From contig NZ_JAWOCR010000039.1 of assembly GCF_046483665.1 (NCBI RefSeq), positions 1 through 64,000 on the forward strand: 64,000 nt of DNA. Direction: 5' to 3'. Source of the DNA: Thiohalophilus sp046483665. Lineage in GTDB: Bacteria; Pseudomonadota; Gammaproteobacteria; UBA6429; Thiohalophilaceae. The position numbers and the translations under genes were made by a program. Positions 17,438-25,929 of this stretch are shown one piece after another; the stretch's first letter is position 1, and each line of letters opens with the position of its first letter. The notes under the pieces are model-generated. The model saw only the letters and a program-made list of their open reading frames with translations, had not been told where the DNA came from and ran no database searches.

Positions 17438-17465
17438 AGAGGAGGTTTTGACCTCCTCTCTTTAT
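17438..17465 (+). terminator. Intrinsic terminator after metK
   Basis: AGAGGAGGT-TTTG-ACCTCCTCT is a perfect 9 bp stem with a tetraloop, followed by the short T-rich tail CTTTAT, 16 bases after the metK stop. The weak tail may allow read-through into ahcY. Confidence 0.75.
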
Positions 17466-17491
17466 AACGTAATCAGCAAGAATTCACTGGG

Positions 17492-17618
17492 GCTCTGAGG
17501 AGCGCTGCAGCCACGCTACTCAATCCGTTTTGTCACACGTCAGGCGTGTTGATGAGACAGGATTGAGTAGCGGGGTCAGGCTCAGACCACCCAGTCTAAA
17601 TAAACAACGGCGCTCACC
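17492..17618 (+). promoter_or_regulatory. SAH riboswitch upstream of ahcY
   Basis: All core parts of the S-adenosylhomocysteine riboswitch are visible. P1 pairs TCTGAG (17494-17499) with CTCAGA (17581-17586). The conserved GAGGAGCGCTGCA (17497-17509), GGTCAGGCTCAG (17574-17585) and pseudoknot partner CAACGGCGCTCACC (17605-17618) are in the expected order. P2 is long, pairing CGCTACTCAATCC with GGATTGAGTAGCG. The family is known to turn on SAH hydrolase genes when SAH builds up. It ends 22 bases before the ahcY ATG. Confidence 0.93.
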
Positions 17619-17630
17619 GTATATATACGG
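17617..17630 (+). promoter_or_regulatory. Palindrome CCGTATATATACGG touching the ahcY ribosome site
   Basis: A perfect 14 base palindrome begins at the end of the riboswitch pseudoknot strand and shares its final GG with the GGAG ribosome binding site 7 bases before ahcY. It could be part of the expression platform, hiding the ribosome site when SAH is absent. That mechanism is inference. Confidence 0.5.
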
Positions 17631-17639
17631 AGCTACAAC

Positions 17640-19058
17640 ATGAACGCTGTTCCCAAAGACTTTACAGATTATAAAGTCGCGGACATCGGCCTTGCGGAAT
17701 TTGGCCGCAAGGAGATGGATATCGCCGAAACCGAAATGCCCGGCCTGATGGCCCTGCGCGAAAAATACGGCAAGGACAAGCCGCTCAAGGGTGCCCGCAT
17801 TACCGGTTCCCTGCACATGACCATCCAGACTGCCGTACTGATCGAAACCCTGGTGGAACTGGGTGCCGATGTACGCTGGGCTTCCTGCAACATTTTCTCC
17901 ACTCAGGACCACGCCGCTGCGGCTATCGCTGCCCGGGGCATCCCGGTTTATGCCTGGAAGGGTGAAACCCTGGAAGAGTACTGGTGGTGTACCGAGCAGG
18001 TACTGACCTGGCCCAACGGCGAACTGCCGAACATGATCCTGGACGACGGCGGCGACGCCACGCTGCTGGTTCACAAGGGTGTCGAATTCGAAAAAGCCGG
18101 TGCTGTGCCGGACCCCGCCAAGGAAACCAACGAAGAGTTCCGTGCCGTACTGGGTGTACTGCAGCGCAACCTCGAAAAGAACAAGGGCATGTGGACCAAG
18201 ATGTCCGAGTCCATCAAGGGTGTTACCGAAGAAACCACGACCGGTGTTCATCGCCTGTACCAGATGTTCAACAATGGTGAACTGCTGTTCCCCGGCATGA
18301 ATGTCAACGACTCGGTTACCAAGTCCAAGTTCGATAACCTGTATGGCTGCCGTGAATCGCTGGTTGACTCTATCAAGCGTGCCACCGACGTCATGATCGC
18401 CGGTAAAATTGCCGTCGTCTGTGGTTATGGTGATGTCGGCAAAGGTTCCGCTCAGTCACTGCGCGGTCTCGGAGCCAACGTCTGGATTACGGAAATCGAC
18501 CCGATTTGCGCCCTGCAGGCCGCAATGGAAGGTTACCGTGTTGTCACGCTCGACGAAGCGGTTAGCCAGGCCGACATTTTTGTTACCACTACCGGCAACA
18601 AAGACGTCATCACCCACGACCACATGGCGGCCATGAAAGACCAGGCCATCGTTAGCAACATCGGTCACTTCGACAATGAAATCCAGGTCGAAAGTCTGCG
18701 CAAGTATGAGTGGATCAACATCAAGCCGCAGGTCGACCAGATCGTTTTCCCCGATGGCAAACGCATCACCCTGCTGGCCGAAGGTCGTCTGGTGAACCTG
18801 GGTTGTGGTACCGGCCATCCGAGCTTCGTGATGTCCAACTCCTTTACTAACCAGGTGGTTGCCCAGATCGAAATGTTCACCAAGCCGGAAAACTATCCGC
18901 TTGGCGTATATGTACTGCCGAAGAAACTGGACGAAGAAGTTGCCGCCCTGCACATTGGCAAGATCGGCGCCAAGCTGACCAAGCTGAGTCAGGAACAGGC
19001 CGACTACCTCGGTGTCCCGGTTGAAGGTCCGTACAAATCTGACCATTATCGTTACTAA
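17640..19058 (+). CDS. ahcY: S-adenosylhomocysteine hydrolase
   Basis: Splits SAH into adenosine and homocysteine, removing the inhibitor made by methyltransferases. The 472 residues include WASCNIFSTQDHAAAA, the NAD-binding GYGDVGKGSAQSLRGLGA and the typical C-terminal DHYRY. The length with its internal insert (about 40 residues, NEEFRAVLGVLQRNLEKNK region) is the proteobacterial and plant form. It is controlled by the SAH riboswitch directly upstream and followed by a terminator, then metF. Confidence 0.97.
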   Translation: MNAVPKDFTDYKVADIGLAEFGRKEMDIAETEMPGLMALREKYGKDKPLKGARITGSLHMTIQTAVLIETLVELGADVRWASCNIFSTQDHAAAAIAARGIPVYAWKGETLEEYWWCTEQVLTWPNGELPNMILDDGGDATLLVHKGVEFEKAGAVPDPAKETNEEFRAVLGVLQRNLEKNKGMWTKMSESIKGVTEETTTGVHRLYQMFNNGELLFPGMNVNDSVTKSKFDNLYGCRESLVDSIKRATDVMIAGKIAVVCGYGDVGKGSAQSLRGLGANVWITEIDPICALQAAMEGYRVVTLDEAVSQADIFVTTTGNKDVITHDHMAAMKDQAIVSNIGHFDNEIQVESLRKYEWINIKPQVDQIVFPDGKRITLLAEGRLVNLGCGTGHPSFVMSNSFTNQVVAQIEMFTKPENYPLGVYVLPKKLDEEVAALHIGKIGAKLTKLSQEQADYLGVPVEGPYKSDHYRY

Positions 19059-19080
19059 ACACTAAGGGACGAGTGACCGG

Positions 19081-19127
19081 GGACGGATGACGGAGTTAGA
19101 ACATCAACTTCGTCTCCGTCCTTTTTT
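19081..19127 (+). terminator. Intrinsic terminator after ahcY
   Basis: GGACGGA-T-GACG-g-AGTT pairs with AACT-t-CGTC-TCCGTCC across an 8 base loop and is followed by six T residues. The hairpin is built from GGGACGAGT-like repeats that resemble the heptamer families elsewhere. It separates ahcY from metF. Confidence 0.8.
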
Positions 19128-19146
19128 ATCTCGTTAACTGGAGCCT

Positions 19147-20004
19147 ATGGAATCACAAAAGAAATACTCACCCGTTTACAGTGTGGAGTTTTTCCCGCCC
19201 AAATCGGAAGAAGGCGCGGAGAAACTGCGCAAGGTTCGCAAGAATCTGAACAAAGGCATGCAGCCGCGTTATTACTCGGTCACCTTTGGTGCCGGCGGCA
19301 GTACCCAGCAAGGGACGTTCGACACCGTCGCTGAGATCCAGAAATCCGGGGATGATGCTGCGCCGCATCTGTCCTGCATTGGTACAACCAAGGACGGCCT
19401 GCGGGAGCTGTTGAGCGGTTACAAGGAAAACGGCATCAAGCGTATCGTGGCACTGCGTGGTGATATGCCCTCGGGCATGCGTGGTCCCGGCGAACTCCGT
19501 TATGCCAATGAACTGGTCGAGTTCATTCGCGAGGAAACCGGTGATTACTTCGAACTCGAAGTGGCCGCCTATCCGGAAATTCATCCCCAGGCACCGTCTG
19601 CCTCGGATGATCTGAGAAACTTCAAACGTAAGGTGGAAGCCGGCGCCGATACCGCTATTACCCAGTACTTCTTTAACCCGGACGCCTATTTCCGGTTTAT
19701 CGACGAGTGCGAGCGAATGAACGTCGACCTGCCGATCATTCCCGGCATCATGCCAATCACTAATTACAAACAGTTGTCCCGTTTCTCCGAAATGTGTGGC
19801 GCCGATATCCCGCGCTGGATTCGCAAGCGCCTGGAAGACTTTGGCGACGACAAGGAATCCATCAAACAGTTCGGTGAGGAAGTCATCACTGATATTTGCC
19901 ATACCCTGCTTGAAGCAGGTGCGCCCGGACTGCATTTCTACTGCATGAACCAGTCCGCGCCAACATTGGCCATCTGGCGTAATCTTGGTATCCAGCAGTC
20001 CTGA
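19147..20004 (+). CDS. metF: Methylenetetrahydrofolate reductase
   Basis: FAD enzyme of 285 residues that reduces 5,10-methylene-THF to 5-methyl-THF, the methyl donor for remaking methionine from homocysteine. Motifs are VEFFPPKSEEGAEKL, YYSVTFGAGGSTQ, the FAD-site ALRGDMP, and QYFFNPDAYFRF. It completes the metK-ahcY-metF set; no methionine synthase is in the window. The ATG at 19147 follows GGAGCCT closely. It has its own terminator at 20052-20083. Confidence 0.96.
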   Translation: MESQKKYSPVYSVEFFPPKSEEGAEKLRKVRKNLNKGMQPRYYSVTFGAGGSTQQGTFDTVAEIQKSGDDAAPHLSCIGTTKDGLRELLSGYKENGIKRIVALRGDMPSGMRGPGELRYANELVEFIREETGDYFELEVAAYPEIHPQAPSASDDLRNFKRKVEAGADTAITQYFFNPDAYFRFIDECERMNVDLPIIPGIMPITNYKQLSRFSEMCGADIPRWIRKRLEDFGDDKESIKQFGEEVITDICHTLLEAGAPGLHFYCMNQSAPTLAIWRNLGIQQS

Positions 20005-20051
20005 GTTTAATCCCGGGATACCCTATCATCCGTCTTTCCCGGATGGCTGCC

Positions 20052-20083
20052 AACGGCACAGGGATGTGCCGTTTCTTTTTTTC
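20052..20083 (+). terminator. Intrinsic terminator after metF
   Basis: AACGGCACA-GGGA-TGTGCCGTT gives a 9 bp stem with a 4 base loop, followed by TCTTTTTTTCT. Confidence 0.9.
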
Positions 20084-20205
20084 TCTGTGAAGCTGTATCG
20101 TTACCCCAAATACCTTCGGTGCCCTGAAAGCCCCCCGCTTGACCCTCATGCAAGAGGTCGGCATAGTGAAGTCGTCCCGCATATTACAGAGCAACAACAA
20201 TTTTC

Positions 20206-20652
20206 ATGTCCGACAAAACAGCGCAGATTATCGGCTGGCGTGAATGGGTCCGGCTTCCGCAGCTGGGCATCGAGTACATCAAAGCCAAGATCGACACCGG
20301 CGCCCGCACTTCCGCCCTGCACACATTTGATCTGGAACCGTATAGCGACAAAGGCATGCGCATGGTTCACTTCAAGGTACATCCGGTACAACATCAACCT
20401 CAGCCGATCGTCGAGTGCCGCTGTCCGGTACTGGACGAGCGCTCGGTCACCGATTCGGGAGGACACCGGGAATTCCGTTTTGTGATCATCACCGAGGCCT
20501 GCCTGGGTGACCTGTGTTGGGAAATCGAGATGACCCTGACCAACCGGGACAGCATGCGCTTTCGTATGCTGCTCGGGCGCACCGCCATGGCCGGTCGTTT
20601 TCTGATCGACCCTCGTGCTTCTTATCTGATCGGTCATAGGCCCGACCACTAA
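20206..20652 (+). CDS. RimB-like ATP-dependent zinc protease (retropepsin-like)
   Basis: A 148 residue soluble protein of the family annotated as ATP-dependent zinc protease, or RimK-associated retropepsin-like protease. The aspartic protease motif KIDTGARTSALH is near residue 27 and GRTAMAGRFLIDP near the C-terminus resembles the second family motif. In Pseudomonas a related protein, RimB, works with RimK in ribosomal S6 glutamylation. It is followed 48 bases later by rimK. Catalytic activity in this subfamily is inferred from the motif only. Confidence 0.85.
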   Translation: MSDKTAQIIGWREWVRLPQLGIEYIKAKIDTGARTSALHTFDLEPYSDKGMRMVHFKVHPVQHQPQPIVECRCPVLDERSVTDSGGHREFRFVIITEACLGDLCWEIEMTLTNRDSMRFRMLLGRTAMAGRFLIDPRASYLIGHRPDH

Positions 20653-20700
20653 GACCAGTTACACTAACGATTTGTTACCTCATACAATCACGGAGTCCGT

Positions 20701-21606
20701 ATGAAAATTGCGATCTTGTCACGGAACGCAAAACTCTATTCCAGCCGACGCCTGGCCGAGGCCGCCAGGGAACGCGACCATGAAGTGAGCGTGATTAATC
20801 CACTCAAGTGTTATATGGATATTACCAGCATGCGTCCCTCGATTTATTACCGGGGCGAACTGCTCGGTGGATTTGACGCTGTGATTCCCCGCATCGGTGC
20901 CTCTATCACTTTTTATGGCACGGCGGTATTGCGCCAGTTCGAGATGATGGGCGTCTATCCCCTGAATGAATCGGTCGCCATCGGTCGCTCGCGTGACAAA
21001 TTGCGCTCCCTGCAACTGCTGGCCCGCAAGGGTGTGGGCCTGCCGGTGACCGGCTTTGCCCACGATGTGGATGATACCGACAGTCTGATCAAACTGGTCG
21101 GCGGGGCGCCACTGGTGGTCAAACTGCTGGAAGGCACCCAGGGCAAAGGGGTCGTTCTGGCCGAAACCAAAAAAGCCGCCGAAAGTGTGATCGATGCCTT
21201 TCGCGAACTCAATGCCAACTTCCTGGTGCAGGAGTTCATCAAGGAAGCCGGCGGCTCGGACATTCGTGCTCTGGTGATTGGCGACAAAGTCGTGGCCGCC
21301 ATGATGCGCACGGCTAAAGAAGGTGAGTTTCGCTCCAACCTGCATCGCGGTGGTTCGGCCAGGGTGATCAAACTGACCCCGGAGGAACGCTCTACCGCCG
21401 TACGCGCGGCCCGCACCATGGGACTGAACGTGGCCGGTGTCGACATCCTGCGTTCCAACCACGGCCCGGTCATCATGGAGGTCAATTCCTCGCCGGGGCT
21501 GGAGGGCATCGAGGCGGCGACCAACAAGGATGTCGCCGGTCAAATCATTGATTTCATCAGCAAGTCGGCCCAGCCCCACAAAACCAAGACCCGGGGCAAG
21601 GGCTGA
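20701..21606 (+). CDS. rimK: RimK, S6-type glutamate ligase (ATP-grasp)
   Basis: ATP-grasp ligase of 301 residues; E. coli RimK adds glutamates to the C-terminus of ribosomal protein S6. The N-terminal domain (MKIAILSRNAKLYSSRRLAE) is the typical RimK start. The ATP site reads VVKLLEGTQGKGVVL and VQEFIKEAGGSDIRALVIG, and the metal site is IMEVNSSPGLEGIE. It sits between a RimB-like protease and an aspartoacylase-like hydrolase, an order common in marine and halophilic gammaproteobacteria. Its substrate here could be S6 or another acceptor. Confidence 0.94.
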   Translation: MKIAILSRNAKLYSSRRLAEAARERDHEVSVINPLKCYMDITSMRPSIYYRGELLGGFDAVIPRIGASITFYGTAVLRQFEMMGVYPLNESVAIGRSRDKLRSLQLLARKGVGLPVTGFAHDVDDTDSLIKLVGGAPLVVKLLEGTQGKGVVLAETKKAAESVIDAFRELNANFLVQEFIKEAGGSDIRALVIGDKVVAAMMRTAKEGEFRSNLHRGGSARVIKLTPEERSTAVRAARTMGLNVAGVDILRSNHGPVIMEVNSSPGLEGIEAATNKDVAGQIIDFISKSAQPHKTKTRGKG

Positions 21607-21610
21607 GCCC

Positions 21611-22669
21611 ATGGATCCGGATATCATTTCGGTCAACGGTAGCCAAATTCCGCGCAATTCCCGTGTCACCCTCGATTTGCCGGTGGCGCGACTCTATACC
21701 CATTCCCAGGTGGCCATGCCGGTGCAGGTAATCCGGGGCAAAAAACCGGGCCCGGCGCTGTTTGTCAGCGCTGCGATCCACGGCGATGAACTCAACGGGG
21801 TGGAAATCATTCGCCGCCTGCTCAACCTGCCGGCACTGAAACGTTTGAGCGGCACCCTGTTTGCGATCCCCATCGTCAATGTTTACGGTTTTATCCAGCA
21901 GTCCCGTTATCTCCCCGACCGGCGCGATCTCAACCGCAGCTTTCCCGGTTACGAACAGGGCTCACTGGCGGCGCGCGTGGCGCACCAGTTCATGAGCGAA
22001 ATCGTCGAACAAAGCACGCACGGCATCGATCTGCATACCGGGGCGATCCACCGCAGTAACCTGCCGCAAATTCGCGCCAACATCGATGATCCCCGGACCG
22101 CCGATCTGGCCCATATCTTCGGAGTACCGGTCATTCTCAATGCCGACCTGCGCGACAACTCCCTGCGCGAGGCCGCCGCCGAATACGGTATCCCGATGTT
22201 ACTGTATGAAGCGGGTGAGGCGTTGCGCTTTGACGAGGTCGGTATTCGTGCCGGCCTCAAGGGGATCGTCAATGTGATGCGGCATCTGAACATGCTGCCC
22301 GCCTCCCGGCGCAAGGCCAAACGCGAGCATAAACCGTTATATGCCCGCGCCAGCAGCTGGGTGCGGGCGCCGGCCGGGGGCATCCTGCGGGCGATCGTGC
22401 CGCTGGGCGGCAGCGTGGAAAAAGATCAGTTACTGGGCATTCTTTCCGATCCCTTTGGCGAACACGAGATCGAAATTCACGCCCCCTGCGACGGCATTGT
22501 CATCGGCCGCACCAACCTGCCCCTGGCCAACGAAGGGGATGCGTTGTTCCACCTTGCCCGCTATCGCAAGCTGGAGGCCGTTACCGCCAGGGTCGAGGAA
22601 TTCACCGAACAGCATCAGCCCGACACCCGTCCCGACTCGCCGCCCGAGACCGAACCGCCAATTGTCTGA
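21611..22669 (+). CDS. Succinylglutamate desuccinylase / aspartoacylase family protein
   Basis: Zinc-dependent M14-like hydrolase of 352 residues that cleaves amide bonds to acidic amino acids in known members. The zinc motif is SAAIHGDELNG near residue 55, with RDLNRSFPG and the second His in GIDLHTGAI. A C-terminal barrel (ARASSWVRAPAGGILRAIV and VEKDQLLGI) is like that of AstE or biotinyl-type domains. The ATG at 21611, four bases after the rimK stop, is chosen over longer frames inside rimK. Tight linkage to rimK suggests it trims a glutamate-containing product, but this is inference. Confidence 0.85.
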   Translation: MDPDIISVNGSQIPRNSRVTLDLPVARLYTHSQVAMPVQVIRGKKPGPALFVSAAIHGDELNGVEIIRRLLNLPALKRLSGTLFAIPIVNVYGFIQQSRYLPDRRDLNRSFPGYEQGSLAARVAHQFMSEIVEQSTHGIDLHTGAIHRSNLPQIRANIDDPRTADLAHIFGVPVILNADLRDNSLREAAAEYGIPMLLYEAGEALRFDEVGIRAGLKGIVNVMRHLNMLPASRRKAKREHKPLYARASSWVRAPAGGILRAIVPLGGSVEKDQLLGILSDPFGEHEIEIHAPCDGIVIGRTNLPLANEGDALFHLARYRKLEAVTARVEEFTEQHQPDTRPDSPPETEPPIV

Positions 22670-22670
22670 C

Positions 22671-24650
22671 TCAGTCCCGGAAAGTCAGCAGCAGACAGCC
22701 CGTGACATGTACCTCGGCCTGCCAGTGCGGGGCCAGATAGGTGGTTGAGACGGTCTCGGTGATCAGTGCCGGCCCTTGCAGGATCTGCCCGACCGGCAAC
22801 GCCTCCCGCGCATACACCGGTACCGGCTGATCAACCTCTGGTAAATTAATCGTTTCAGATGGCCCGGTATCCTCCTCTGTGGCCTTCACGGCCTGCAGGG
22901 TAAGCGCCTGCGACGGTCGCTGCAGGCCAACCCGCAGATTCACCACCTCTACCGGCAGGTCGAGCCGGTGTCCGTAGCGTTGTTCATGCAGGCGGTGAAA
23001 ATCCGCCCTGGCCTGCCGGCGGTCCTGCCAGGGGACACTCAGATAATAGGACTGGCCCTGGTAACGCAGGTCCAGGCTGGGCTGAATCATGATCTCGTCC
23101 CGCGCCACCCCTTCTTCCTGCATGGCGGCGAGCCCCGCCTCAATCAGCGGCTGTAATTGATCCGTCACAGCCTGATCGTCCAGCGTGTCGAGTAACTGGC
23201 CCAGGGTCTGCGACAGCTGGCGGGCCCGCGGCGCCACCAGCATCCCCAGTGCCGATAACACGCCGGCATAGACCGGTACGATCGCCCGGGGCATATTCAG
23301 CGTCTCGGCCAGGGCACAGACATGCAGCCCGCCGGCACCGCCGAACGAGACCAGTGCCAGCTCACGCGGGTCGACCCCGCGCTGCACAGACATCACCCGC
23401 AGGGCATGGGCCATATGTTCGTTGGCCAGCCGGACGATCCCCTGCGCCGCCTCGTCGATGGCGAGGCCGAGCTGATCGGCGATCGCTTCGACCGCCGCCC
23501 GGGCCGCCGCCACATCCAGCGACATGTTGCCGCCCAGAAAGGCGCCGGGACGCAGGCGGCCCAGTACCAGGTTGGCATCGGTCACCGTGGGTCGGGTGCC
23601 CCCCTGGCCGTAACAGGCGGGGCCGGGCGCGGCCCCGGCCGATTCGGGCCCCACCTGCAGTAATCCGCCGGCATCGACGCTGGCCAGTGAGCCGCCACCC
23701 GCGCCGATGGTATGCATGTCTACCATTGGCACGGCCACAGGGTAATCGCGAATGCGGCCTTCGCTGGTCAGCTGGAGCTCGCCGTCGATCAGCGCCACAT
23801 CGGTGGAGGTCCCGCCCATATCGAAAGTCAGCAGGCGCGACTGGCCCACCTGCTCGCCCATATAGCGCGCCGCCGCCAGGCCCCCGGCGGGGCCGGAGAG
23901 CAACATGTGCACCGCCTCCTCGCCGGCCTGCTCGGCAGCGATGGTGCCGCCGGAACTTTGCATGACCGTGATACAGGCGTGCGGGACGCCCTGTTGCAGG
24001 CGCTGTAAATACCCCCGGACCCGCGGCCCGACCGCGGCATTCAGCCAGGTGGTCATGCCGCGTTCATACTCTTTATATTCCGGCAGGATGCGGGAGGAAC
24101 GGGAAATAAACAGCTCCGACGGCAGCGCCGCCTCGATCTGCTTTTCAAACCCAGCATCGAGATAGGAAAACAACAAATTGATGGCCACCGCCTCCGGTTG
24201 CAGGCGTTCGACGGCGTCCCGTAACTGTTGCAGATCGGTTTCGGTCAGCGGCTCGATGATCGCCCCGTCGGCCGCCAGCCGACCGCCGGTCTCCAGACAC
24301 AGCTCCCGGGCGACCGGCGGTGCGACCGCCGCCGGTTGCAGGTTATACAGTTCACGGCGGTTCTGACGACCAATCGCCAGCATATCGCCCAGGCCGTGAT
24401 TGGTAATAAACACCGTGCGCGCCGTCTTGCCTTCGAGCACGGCGTTGGTTGCCACGGTGGAGCCATGCACCATATAAAAGAGCGTCCCGGGCGGCAGTTG
24501 ATCCAGTTGCAGATCCCGCACGCCCTGCAGGATCGCCTGCTCGGGTGCGGCCGGTGTCGATAACACCTTGTGCGTGGTGATGGCGCCGTCCCGAACCAGC
24601 ACAAAATCGGTAAACGTTCCGCCGGTGTCGACGCCGAGTATGACGCTCAT
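22671..24650 (-). CDS. HyuA-type hydantoinase/oxoprolinase
   Basis: ATP-dependent amidohydrolase subunit of 659 residues. The ATPase phosphate motif ILGVDTGGTFTDFVLV is at the N-terminus, with HGSTVATNAVLEG, LLSGPAGGLAAA, LTFDMGGTSTDVALI and FGGAGGLHVCALAE following in order. Family members hydrolyse N-methylhydantoin or 5-oxoproline, or act in acetone carboxylase, usually with a HyuB partner. No hyuB is adjacent here, so the substrate is unknown. The ATG at 24650 gives the standard N-terminus; an upstream ATG at 24683 would add 11 residues and has AGGA before it, so the start is uncertain. Convergent with the rimK cluster, one base between stops. Confidence 0.88.
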   Translation of the reverse strand: MSVILGVDTGGTFTDFVLVRDGAITTHKVLSTPAAPEQAILQGVRDLQLDQLPPGTLFYMVHGSTVATNAVLEGKTARTVFITNHGLGDMLAIGRQNRRELYNLQPAAVAPPVARELCLETGGRLAADGAIIEPLTETDLQQLRDAVERLQPEAVAINLLFSYLDAGFEKQIEAALPSELFISRSSRILPEYKEYERGMTTWLNAAVGPRVRGYLQRLQQGVPHACITVMQSSGGTIAAEQAGEEAVHMLLSGPAGGLAAARYMGEQVGQSRLLTFDMGGTSTDVALIDGELQLTSEGRIRDYPVAVPMVDMHTIGAGGGSLASVDAGGLLQVGPESAGAAPGPACYGQGGTRPTVTDANLVLGRLRPGAFLGGNMSLDVAAARAAVEAIADQLGLAIDEAAQGIVRLANEHMAHALRVMSVQRGVDPRELALVSFGGAGGLHVCALAETLNMPRAIVPVYAGVLSALGMLVAPRARQLSQTLGQLLDTLDDQAVTDQLQPLIEAGLAAMQEEGVARDEIMIQPSLDLRYQGQSYYLSVPWQDRRQARADFHRLHEQRYGHRLDLPVEVVNLRVGLQRPSQALTLQAVKATEEDTGPSETINLPEVDQPVPVYAREALPVGQILQGPALITETVSTTYLAPHWQAEVHVTGCLLLTFRD

Positions 24651-24886
24651 GGATAAACAGCCCCGTCCAGGTTTGTATGTCATTGTAACATCCTGTCACA
24701 ATCACGCCGCGTCATGATTTTGCCCCATACATCGTTTTCAACGCGAGCCGGCTACCCGCGCATTCGGATCTTTGCAGATAACACTCCCGAAGGTTTGCTG
24801 TCACGGTTTCAGGTACAGGTTGAACCAACGATGGCAATGCCAGTCAAAGTAAACGTGAATTGTTTGGCCAAAGCGTCAATGCGGGC

Positions 24887-24914
24887 TTGTCAGCACGGCA
24901 CAGAAGCTTATAAT
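24887..24914 (+). promoter_or_regulatory. Sigma70 promoter of the ABC export operon
   Basis: TTGTCA and a consensus TATAAT are separated by 16 bases, about 60 bases before the first gene at 24976. It is the clearest sigma70 match in the window. Confidence 0.7.
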
Positions 24915-24975
24915 TTCAGGCCAGTTCCTATACCAGTTCCGATACCGAATAATAATACCGGTTACTCTTATCCAC

Positions 24976-25929
24976 ATGTCGAATGATAATTTGATCAGTG
25001 CGAAACACCTTTACCGGCGTTATGCCGGGTTGACCGCCGTCAATGATGTCAGCTTTGACCTGGCGCGTGGCGAGGTGTTGGGTTTTCTCGGACCCAACGG
25101 GGCCGGCAAAACCTCGACCATGCAGATGCTCACGGGCAATCTTGCCCCGAGCAGTGGCCGCATCCTGATCAACGGGATCGATTTGCTGGACAATCCCAAA
25201 CAGGCCAAGGCCCTGATCGGCTATCTGCCGGAACAACCGCCGTTGTATCGGGAACTCACGGTGAACGAATACCTGCAGTTTTGTGCCCGACTCAACCGTA
25301 TACGGCGTAACGCGGCGAACCAGGCAGTGGAGCGCGCCAAACAACGTTGCGGTCTGGAGCAGGTCGGGCGACGCCTGATCAACAACCTTTCCAAGGGCTA
25401 TCAGCAGCGGGTCGGTATTGCCCAGGCGATTATTCATTCACCGCCGGTGGTGGTGCTGGATGAGCCCACGGTGGGACTTGATCCTATCCAGATTCGCGAG
25501 ATTCGAAACCTGATTCGGGAACTGGGCGAAGACCACGGGGTGATTCTCTCTACCCATATCCTGCCTGAAGTGCAGATGACCTGTGACCGGGTCCAGATCA
25601 TCAATCGGGGCCAGCTGGTGTTCAGCGATAATATCGACAATCTCAATCGCCGCATGGACTCGAGCAGCCTGATCCTGGGACTGCACCAGCCGCCGGCCGA
25701 AGCCGAGCTGGCCGCCTTGCCCGCGATCAGCGGCGTAGAACCTCTGGACAATCACCGCTTCCGCCTGTTTCACGCAAGTGAACAGACGCCGGCCGAGACG
25801 ATCGCCGAACAGGCGGTTGCCCGGGGCTGGGGCTTGTTCGAGCTGAGACCGGAATACAAGACGCTGGAACAGGTCTTTGTCGATATCACCAGTTCAGAAC
25901 AGGCTGTGCCGGAGGGTAATGCGGCATGA
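24976..25929 (+). CDS. ABC transporter ATP-binding protein, GldA-like
   Basis: ATPase of 317 residues. Walker A is LGPNGAGKTSTMQML, the signature NLSKGYQQRVGIAQA, Walker B VVVLDEPTVGLDP, and the switch His lies in ILSTHILPE. A C-terminal extension of about 90 residues follows. It heads a four-gene operon with a permease, a GldG-like protein and a DUF4340 protein. The layout resembles the gliding-motility ABC set GldA-GldF-GldG of Bacteroidota, but is widespread in non-gliding proteobacteria with unknown cargo. Confidence 0.92.
   Translation: MSNDNLISAKHLYRRYAGLTAVNDVSFDLARGEVLGFLGPNGAGKTSTMQMLTGNLAPSSGRILINGIDLLDNPKQAKALIGYLPEQPPLYRELTVNEYLQFCARLNRIRRNAANQAVERAKQRCGLEQVGRRLINNLSKGYQQRVGIAQAIIHSPPVVVLDEPTVGLDPIQIREIRNLIRELGEDHGVILSTHILPEVQMTCDRVQIINRGQLVFSDNIDNLNRRMDSSSLILGLHQPPAEAELAALPAISGVEPLDNHRFRLFHASEQTPAETIAEQAVARGWGLFELRPEYKTLEQVFVDITSSEQAVPEGNAA

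Noticed and set aside
23249..23965. 238-codon Arg/Pro-rich plus frame inside hyuA
   Set aside because: Composition is that of an off-frame translation of GC-rich DNA; hyuA is intact on the other strand.
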